Shown here one piece after another: positions 58,425 to 64,000 of a stretch of 64,000 nucleotides of DNA; positions within the stretch are counted from its first letter, which is position 1, and every line of letters starts with the position of its first letter. Origin of the DNA: Fimenecus sp045632525. GTDB taxonomy: Bacteria > Bacillota > Clostridia > Oscillospirales > Acutalibacteraceae. Made by a program: the position numbers and the translations under genes. The notes under the pieces are model-generated. The model saw nothing but the letters and a program-made list of their open reading frames with translations. It searched no databases and was not told the DNA's origin. Location: contig JAZQWV010000004.1 in the NCBI GenBank assembly GCA_045632525.1, forward strand, positions 1 through 64,000, written 5' to 3'.

Positions 58425-59843
58425 ATGTTAAAAACATCAAACAAAGTAGAAACAAATGTTTATGAGCTTGAAATTGCTATCAGTGGCGAAGCTTTTGAAG
58501 CTGCTATTCAGAAGGCATATTTAAAGCAGAGAAAGAACATTGCAATCAATGGTTTTAGAAAGGGCAAAGCTCCAAGAGCATTCATCGAAAGAGTTTATGG
58601 TGAAGGCGTTTTCTATGAAGATGCACTTGAAATTCTTTATCCAGATGCAGTTGCAGAAGCAATTAAAGAAGCAGACCTCGATGTAATTGATACTCCATTT
58701 GACCTTGATGTGCCAGAAATTGGTAAAGATGGTGTAACTCTTAAGTTAAAAGTTACAGTTAAACCAGAAGTTAAACTCGGCAAATATAAGGGCGTTAAAG
58801 CAACAAAGCCTGCTGTTAAGGTTGCTGCTGATGAAGTTAAAGCAGAACTCGCTAAAATGCAAGAACAGAACTCAAGAATGGTTTCTGTTGATAACAGAGC
58901 AGTTAAGAAAAACGATACAGCAGTTATCGACTTCGAAGGTTTCGTTGACGGTGTTGCATTTGATGGCGGCAAAGCAGAAATGTATGAACTTGTAATTGGT
59001 AGCGGTTCATTTATTCCAGGTTTTGAAGACCAGATTATCGGTCACAAGATTGGCGAAGAATTTGACGTTAATGTTACATTCCCAGCAGAATATCAAGAAA
59101 ACCTTGCATCAAAAGATGCTGTGTTCAAAATTAAACTTCACGAAATCAAAGTTAAAGAACTTCCTGCTCTTGATGATGAGTTCGTTAAAGATGTTAGCGA
59201 ATTCGATACACTTGATGAACTTAAGAAGAGCATTAAAAAGCAACTTGAAGATGCAAAGAAAGCTGAAGCAGATAACAAAGTTACAGCTGACATTCTTGAA
59301 ACAGTTGCAAATGGCATTAAAGCAGAAATTCCTGCTTGCATGATTGAAAAAGCAATTGACGATGTTGTAAATGATTTTGCATACAGACTTCAGATGCAGG
59401 GTCTTGACCTTGACACATACCTTATGTACACAGGTATGGAAAAAGACAAGTTCAGAGAAGGTTATAAAGAAAACGCAGAAGCTCAGGTTAAACTTCAACT
59501 TGCTCTTGAAGAAATCGTTAAGGCTGAAAAGATTGAAGCTAGTGATGATGATATTGCTGCTGAATATGACAGACTTGCAAAGATGTATAATATGGATGTT
59601 GACGCAGTTAAGAAAGCAATTTCTGCTGATGCACTCAAAGATGACATCACATCAAGAAAAGCAGTTGACTTTGTAAAAGAAAACGCAGTAATTACTGAAG
59701 AAAAAGCAGCAGCTAAGAAGACTGCAGAAAAGAAAGAAACTGCTGAAAAGAAACCAGCTGCAAAAAAAGAAACAGCAAAAAAAGATACTGCTAAAAAGCC
59801 AGCAGCAAAAAAGACAACAAAAAAAGCAGCAGACGCTGAATAA
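58425..59843 (+). CDS. tig: Trigger factor with Lys/Ala-rich C-terminal tail
   Basis: A ribosome-bound chaperone and peptidyl-prolyl isomerase, 472 residues. The N-terminal ribosome-binding domain contains the signature GFRKGKAPRAF (about 43-53). The FKBP-type domain follows (about 160-245; VIDFEGFVDG, GSGSFIPGFEDQIIG), then the helical chaperone domain. Residues from about 425 form a low-complexity tail built on AAKK/AEKK/AKKP repeats ending KKAADAE, absent from Bacillus Tig (424 residues). GGGAGG lies before the ATG. clpP and clpX follow, the standard tig-clpP-clpX block. Confidence 0.96.
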   Translation: MLKTSNKVETNVYELEIAISGEAFEAAIQKAYLKQRKNIAINGFRKGKAPRAFIERVYGEGVFYEDALEILYPDAVAEAIKEADLDVIDTPFDLDVPEIGKDGVTLKLKVTVKPEVKLGKYKGVKATKPAVKVAADEVKAELAKMQEQNSRMVSVDNRAVKKNDTAVIDFEGFVDGVAFDGGKAEMYELVIGSGSFIPGFEDQIIGHKIGEEFDVNVTFPAEYQENLASKDAVFKIKLHEIKVKELPALDDEFVKDVSEFDTLDELKKSIKKQLEDAKKAEADNKVTADILETVANGIKAEIPACMIEKAIDDVVNDFAYRLQMQGLDLDTYLMYTGMEKDKFREGYKENAEAQVKLQLALEEIVKAEKIEASDDDIAAEYDRLAKMYNMDVDAVKKAISADALKDDITSRKAVDFVKENAVITEEKAAAKKTAEKKETAEKKPAAKKETAKKDTAKKPAAKKTTKKAADAE

Positions 59844-59868
59844 TTAAAAATATAAGTTTAAGTGTTGA

Positions 59869-59910
59869 AGAATTGTCCAATAATTAATAGGGCAATTCTT
59901 TAATGCTTTT
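59869..59910 (+). terminator. Possible weak terminator between tig and clpP
   Basis: AGAATTGTCC (59869-59878) pairs with GGGCAATTCT (59890-59899), followed by TTAATGCTTTT. The T-tract is imperfect, so partial read-through is likely. Confidence 0.5.
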
Positions 59911-59939
59911 CATAAGTTTTAAACGGAGGTTATATTATT

Positions 59940-60521
59940 ATGGCACTTGTACCATACGTTGTTGAACAAACAAACAGGGGTGAAAGACAATACGATATTT
60001 TTTCAAGACTCTTAAATGACAGAATTATCGTTTTGTCAGATGAGGTTAATGATGCAACTGCATCTTTGGTCGTTGCTCAGTTACTTTATCTTGAGGGACA
60101 GGATAGCGAAAAAGATATAAGCCTTTACATTAATAGTCCAGGCGGCTCAGTTTCAGCAGGGCTTGCAATTTACGACACAATGCAATACATTAAGTGTGAT
60201 GTTTCAACTATTTGTATGGGTATGGCAGCAAGTATGGGCGCATTCTTGCTTTCATCTGGAGCAAAAGGTAAGAGATTTGCTCTTCCAAATAGTGAAATTA
60301 TGATTCATCAGCCTTTGGGTGGTGCACAAGGTCAGGCAAGCGATATTAAAATTGCTGCTGAACACATTCTCAGAACAAGAGAAAAACTCAACAAAATCCT
60401 TGCTGAAAATACAGGCAAACCAATTGAACAAATTGCTCTTGACACAGAACGCGACAATTGGCTTTCAGCTCAAGAAGCAATGGATTATGGCATTGTAGAT
60501 AAGGTTTTCTATAAGAGATAA
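59940..60521 (+). CDS. clpP: ATP-dependent Clp protease proteolytic subunit
   Basis: A serine protease subunit of 193 residues forming the tetradecameric chamber. The triad is Ser98 (MGMAASMGAFLL), His123 (MIHQPLGG) and Asp172 (DTERDNW). The N-terminus VPYVVEQTNRGERQYDIFSRLL is typical. GGAGG precedes the ATG. clpX follows after eleven bases with its own box, so stoichiometric production of protease and ATPase is expected. Confidence 0.97.
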   Translation: MALVPYVVEQTNRGERQYDIFSRLLNDRIIVLSDEVNDATASLVVAQLLYLEGQDSEKDISLYINSPGGSVSAGLAIYDTMQYIKCDVSTICMGMAASMGAFLLSSGAKGKRFALPNSEIMIHQPLGGAQGQASDIKIAAEHILRTREKLNKILAENTGKPIEQIALDTERDNWLSAQEAMDYGIVDKVFYKR

Positions 60522-60532
60522 GGAGCTAATTT

Positions 60533-61843
60533 ATGGCTAGAGAAAACGATAAAGAAAGAAATGTAAGATGTTCTTTCTGTGGTAAGACACAGGAACAAGT
60601 TGAAAAACTTATCGCTGGTCCGGGCGTTTATATCTGTGATGAATGTATCGAACTTTGTATGGGCATCATTGATGAAAACGCTGATAGAGGTTATAAACCA
60701 TCAGGTAAAAAAGTGAAACTTGAAGAAAAAGTTTTACCAAAACCACAAGATATTAAGGCAAAACTTGACGAATATGTTGTTGGTCAGGATGAAGCTAAAA
60801 AAGCTTTGAGTGTTGCGGTTTATAATCATTACAAGAGAATATATCATGGTTGTGACACTGATGTAGAAATTCAAAAGAGCAATGTTGTGCTTTTGGGACC
60901 AACCGGTGTTGGTAAAACAGTCCTTGCACAGACTCTTGCAAAAATTATTGATGTGCCATTTGCAATTGCCGATGCTACAACACTTACAGAAGCTGGTTAT
61001 GTTGGCGAAGATGTTGAAAACATTCTTTTAAGACTTATTCAAGCTGCTGATTTTGATGTTGAAAAAGCAGAGCGTGGAATTATTTATGTTGATGAAATCG
61101 ATAAGATTGCAAGAAAGAGTGAAAATCCTTCAATTACTCGTGATGTGAGTGGTGAAGGTGTTCAGCAAGCACTCTTAAAAATTCTTGAAGGAACAATTTC
61201 AAATGTTCCACCACAGGGTGGCAGAAAACATCCACAACAAGAATTTATTCAGATTGACACTTCAAATATTCTCTTTATTTGCGGTGGTGCTTTTGATGGA
61301 ATTGAAAAAATCGTTGAAAAGCGTACAGGTAATTCTGCTCTTGGTTTTGGTGCAGAAATCAAGAATAAATCTGAACTCGAACTGGAAGATGTTTATTCAA
61401 AAGTAATCGCACAGGATTTGGTTAAATTTGGTCTTATTCCTGAACTTGTTGGTCGTGTTCCTGTAATCACAGCACTAAAACAACTCTCAAAAGAAGATTT
61501 AATCAGAATTCTTTCTGAACCTAAAAATGCACTGTTAAAACAATTTAAAGCATTATTCCAGATGGACGATGTTGAACTCGAATTTACCGATGATGCATTG
61601 GTTGCAATCGCCGAGAAAACACTTGAGAAGAAAACAGGTGCTCGTGGTCTTCGTGGCATAATGGAATCTGTTTTGATGCCAATTATGTATGAAACACCAT
61701 CTGAACACACTATTTCTAAAGTTATCATTACTCGTGATTGTGTTGAAAACGGTGCTGAACCGGAAATTCTTCGCGATGAAAACAGAAAACCCAATATTTT
61801 AACATCAAAGAATATTGGTAAAACAAATAAAAAAGCAATATAA
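60533..61843 (+). CDS. clpX: ATP-dependent Clp protease ATPase subunit
   Basis: An AAA+ unfoldase of 436 residues that feeds substrates to ClpP. The zinc-binding domain uses Cys13, Cys16, Cys35 and Cys38 (RCSFCGKTQ; YICDEC). Walker A is GPTGVGKT (122-129), Walker B IIYVDEIDKIA. VGEDVENILLRLIQAADFDV is conserved, as are the pore and sensor regions (ARGLRGIMESVLM). It is the last gene of the tig-clpP-clpX block and is followed by a stable hairpin. Confidence 0.97.
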   Translation: MARENDKERNVRCSFCGKTQEQVEKLIAGPGVYICDECIELCMGIIDENADRGYKPSGKKVKLEEKVLPKPQDIKAKLDEYVVGQDEAKKALSVAVYNHYKRIYHGCDTDVEIQKSNVVLLGPTGVGKTVLAQTLAKIIDVPFAIADATTLTEAGYVGEDVENILLRLIQAADFDVEKAERGIIYVDEIDKIARKSENPSITRDVSGEGVQQALLKILEGTISNVPPQGGRKHPQQEFIQIDTSNILFICGGAFDGIEKIVEKRTGNSALGFGAEIKNKSELELEDVYSKVIAQDLVKFGLIPELVGRVPVITALKQLSKEDLIRILSEPKNALLKQFKALFQMDDVELEFTDDALVAIAEKTLEKKTGARGLRGIMESVLMPIMYETPSEHTISKVIITRDCVENGAEPEILRDENRKPNILTSKNIGKTNKKAI

Positions 61844-61851
61844 ATAATCAG

Positions 61852-61869
61852 GCCACGGGAAACCGTGGC
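61852..61869 (+). other. Stable GC hairpin with GAAA tetraloop after clpX
   Basis: GCCACGG - GAAA - CCGTGGC. Seven perfect base pairs close a GNRA tetraloop nine bases after the clpX stop. No T-run follows, so it is not a standard terminator; it may stabilise the 3' end or cause pausing. Confidence 0.6.
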
Positions 61870-61890
61870 TTGCATATTGTAGGTGTGAAA

Positions 61891-62802
61891 ATGAAAAATA
61901 AAATTAAATCAACTGCATTACTGTTTTTAACAGCTATAATTTGGGGCTTTGCATTTGTAGCTCAGCGAGTTGGTGCTGATTATGTTGGCGCTTTTACTTT
62001 TAATGGCGTACGTTTTATATTGGGTGCTTGTTCTTTAATACCCGTAATCCTTATCTTTGAAAAAGAAGAATTTAATAAGAAGAAATTTATAAAAACATTA
62101 TGGACTGGTATCCTTGCGGGTGTCATTCTTTTTATTGCATCATCTTTGCAACAATTTGGAATAGTTTTCACAGGCAGTGCGGGCAAGGCGGGTTTCCTAA
62201 CAGGACTTTACATAGTATTAGTGCCTCTTATTCGTTTTGTAATGGGTAAGAAAACAAGTGTACTTACATTTTTCGGTGCGATTTTTGCTGTTATAGGACT
62301 ATTTTTCTTATGTATGACAGGTGATAAGATTACCTTTGGAATCGGTGATATAGTTCTCATAATTGGTGCATTTTTCTGGGCTAGCCATATTCTTGTCGTT
62401 GATAAGTTTGTAAATTCAATAAGTGCATTAAAATTCAGTATGATTCAATTTTATACTTGCGGCATTTTAAGTATGATTTTTGCAATTTTTACTGAAACTA
62501 TTGAATTTTCTGCTATAAAAGAAGCGGGTATTCCAATTCTCTATGGTGGTTTAATGTCTGTTGGTGTTGCATATACTTGTCAAATTTTAGGTCAAAAAAA
62601 TGCAGACCCAACATTTGCATCAATTGTTTTTTCAACTGAATCAGTATTTAGTGCAATAGGTGGCGCTTTGATTTTACACGAAATGATGAGTAGCCGAGGC
62701 TATTTGGGGTGCGTTTTAATTTTTATTGGAATAATTCTTTCTCAAATAACTGTTAATGATATTAAAAAGTTAAAAAATAGAAGACTTAAAAATAACACAT
62801 AA
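61891..62802 (+). CDS. EamA/DMT family transporter
   Basis: A 303-residue, ten-helix drug/metabolite transporter with two EamA halves: LLFLTAIIWGFAFVAQRVGADYVGAFTFNGVRF in the first, and GDIVLIIGAFFWASHILVVDKFV starting the second. VGVAYTCQILGQKNADPTFASIVFSTESVFSAIGGALILHE is the typical final block. The start at 61891 follows AGGTG. Such proteins export amino acids, nucleotides or drugs; the substrate cannot be told. It follows clpX by 47 bases and may be read through from it. Confidence 0.85.
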   Translation: MKNKIKSTALLFLTAIIWGFAFVAQRVGADYVGAFTFNGVRFILGACSLIPVILIFEKEEFNKKKFIKTLWTGILAGVILFIASSLQQFGIVFTGSAGKAGFLTGLYIVLVPLIRFVMGKKTSVLTFFGAIFAVIGLFFLCMTGDKITFGIGDIVLIIGAFFWASHILVVDKFVNSISALKFSMIQFYTCGILSMIFAIFTETIEFSAIKEAGIPILYGGLMSVGVAYTCQILGQKNADPTFASIVFSTESVFSAIGGALILHEMMSSRGYLGCVLIFIGIILSQITVNDIKKLKNRRLKNNT

Positions 62803-62851
62803 ATATGGGAAAGATAAAAATGACACAATTATTACAGTATCTTGTAAAATA

Positions 62852-62880
62852 TTGACAAATGATGGTGTTTAAAGTACAAT
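62852..62880 (+). promoter_or_regulatory. SigA-type promoter of the sugar transferase gene
   Basis: TTGACA (62852-62857) and TACAAT (62875-62880) with a 17-base spacer. Confidence 0.75.
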
Positions 62881-62915
62881 GACCATAGTATATTGTAGTC
62901 CTTTTGGAGGCAAAT

Positions 62916-64000
62916 ATGGGTTTATTAAATAAATTTCAAAAAACTGTAGTATTTCTTTTGAAATCTACATTATATGTTTTATTAATTGGCACATTCTTTG
63001 TTGTGTTTGGAACTGAGTTTGAGTGGATTTTACATCCTTCAAGAACAACGGCTGTAACATTTGTTACATTCTGTGTACTTGAAGCTGCACTTATTGCCGT
63101 ATATGGTGGATATTTAATTGGTCGTCTTAAAAGTAGACCAATTGTAATGTCAATTTCCCTTGCAACACTCATAACTGATGTGGTTACTCATTTGCAACTT
63201 TGCATTATGAATGTTAATGAAAATAATAATCCGCATTTTGTTTATGAAGCACCACATTTGCTCGCGCTTGTTATGGTAATTCAGGTTGCTTTGATTATTT
63301 TATTTGCATATTTTGGCAACTATGTTTATTTCACAATCAACTCACCTGAAAAATGTTGTGTTATTACAAGTTCCCTTGAATCATTGAATAACATTATGCC
63401 TAAAATTGTGAAATATAAGAAGCAGTATAATGTTACTGAAATGGTTCACTATTCATCAAAAGATGTATTTGATATTATCAATGAACACGAAACAATTTTC
63501 CTTTATGACATTCCTGCTAAAGAGAAAATTCTTTTGAATGAATATTGCTATGCAAAAAATAAGAATATTTATTATAACTTTGAAATGAACGATGTGGTTA
63601 TGCTCGGTGCTAAACCTGCTGTTCTTGACGATAAACCTCTTGTTTCGGCAGTTGTGCGTGATTTAACATTGGAACAAAAAGTTGTAAAACGAGCAATGGA
63701 TATTGTTATTTCTGGTCTTGGATTGCTTGTTTTGAGCCCTGTTATGCTTGCTTGTGCAGCTCTTATCAAACTTGAAGATGGTGGACATGTTTTCTTCCGT
63801 CAGACAAGAGCAACAAAAGGTGGCAAACTCTTTAAAGTCTATAAATTCCGCACAATGAAAGAAGCAGGTAGCATCAATAAATCTGTAACATCTGATGACG
63901 ACAGAATTACAAAGGTTGGTAAATATCTTCGTAAGTTCAGAATTGATGAATTACCACAGCTTATCAATATCATTAAAGGTGAAATGAGTGTTGTTGGTCC
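62916..64000 (+). CDS. Polyprenyl-phosphate sugar-1-phosphate transferase (3' end outside window)
   Basis: An open frame of 361 codons cut by the window end, starting after TTTTGGAGG. The first part has about four membrane helices; a central region follows with little similarity to known domains (FLYDIPAKEKILLN). Then comes the bacterial sugar transferase domain: ISGLGLLVLSPVMLACAALIKL, DGGHVFFRQTRA, FKVYKFRTM and KFRIDELPQLINIIKGEMSVVGP. Such proteins (WbaP/WcaJ/PssY type) load the first sugar onto undecaprenyl phosphate for capsule or other surface polysaccharide. A polysaccharide locus may continue beyond 64000. The active-site end (VGPRP) is cut. Confidence 0.9.
   Translation, partial: MGLLNKFQKTVVFLLKSTLYVLLIGTFFVVFGTEFEWILHPSRTTAVTFVTFCVLEAALIAVYGGYLIGRLKSRPIVMSISLATLITDVVTHLQLCIMNVNENNNPHFVYEAPHLLALVMVIQVALIILFAYFGNYVYFTINSPEKCCVITSSLESLNNIMPKIVKYKKQYNVTEMVHYSSKDVFDIINEHETIFLYDIPAKEKILLNEYCYAKNKNIYYNFEMNDVVMLGAKPAVLDDKPLVSAVVRDLTLEQKVVKRAMDIVISGLGLLVLSPVMLACAALIKLEDGGHVFFRQTRATKGGKLFKVYKFRTMKEAGSINKSVTSDDDRITKVGKYLRKFRIDELPQLINIIKGEMSVVG

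Noticed and set aside
1..64000. CRISPR arrays, prophage genes, transposases
   Set aside because: No regularly spaced direct repeats, no cas, integrase, transposase or phage structural gene was found on reading both strands.

Overview
The window is AT-rich, densely coded DNA from a Gram-positive, spore-forming Clostridia-like bacterium. Oscillospirales/Ruminococcaceae is the likeliest placement; this is inference and no species is claimed. The sporulation and germination set (gpr, spoIIP, ypeB, spoVAE, an alpha/beta SASP, a SigH-type sigma factor, pdaA) shows an endospore former. A dockerin-bearing secreted protease, a bile-salt-hydrolase-type enzyme and L-arabinose genes fit a gut commensal. 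No prophage, insertion sequence, CRISPR array or plasmid function was seen; nearly everything is chromosomal backbone with a few accessory genes.

Layout. 1-1707: the end of an L-arabinose operon (araA 3' part, araD, an ATC-hydrolase-family gene). 1755-5906: an ion-transporter-like protein, tRNA-Ser(CGA) followed by a long inverted repeat that copies its 3' end, then an M20 peptidase with a YfcC-type permease. 6107-9556: a secreted subtilase with leucine-rich repeats and a dockerin. 9597-14315 (minus): a heterodimeric ABC exporter and a FliB-like protein, preceded by a 29-codon Cys-containing leader ORF and an intrinsic terminator, which I read as an attenuation-controlled exporter operon. 14467-19189: MFS transporter, bile salt hydrolase, pnuC with a structured leader, a hendecad-repeat lipoprotein and ypeB. 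19336-22128: nifS-type desulfurase, thiI, pncC. 22130-29677: an envelope cluster (two class B sortases, a SpoIID-domain membrane protein, galE, lemA, a TPM-domain protein, a HAD phosphatase). 29692-30017: RNase P RNA.

30104-36998: recD2, TPP riboswitch plus thiT, comM/yifB (minus), phosphoglucomutase and a 31-aa membrane peptide. 37150-43587: SigH-like sigma factor, zinc-ribbon protein, two secreted/membrane paralogues of unknown function, spoVAE, small membrane peptides, rpsT (minus), gpr-spoIIP, yhaM. 43703-48904: two-component system, trmL/mmcQ (minus), pdaA, SASP. 49054-55739: hprK-murB-rapZ-whiA, two signal peptidases, rbgA-rnhB-yraN. 55804-64000: threonine synthase, a DUF1540 peptide, a metallophosphoesterase, tig-clpP-clpX, an EamA transporter and the start of a polyprenyl sugar-1-phosphate transferase cut by the window end.

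How the genes fit together: gpr degrades SASPs of the type encoded at 48710; spoIIP and the SpoIID-domain protein are peptidoglycan-remodelling proteins; pdaA and ypeB act on cortex formation and germination; hprK, rapZ and whiA form the conserved block linking carbon status with envelope and division control; tig, clpP and clpX form the folding/proteolysis module. The strongest candidate for something not yet described is the leader ORF/attenuator at 14161-14398. Its ORF contains a near-copy of the terminator's 5' arm that could pair with the 3' arm, and an internal segment that could sequester the leader's own ribosome binding site.
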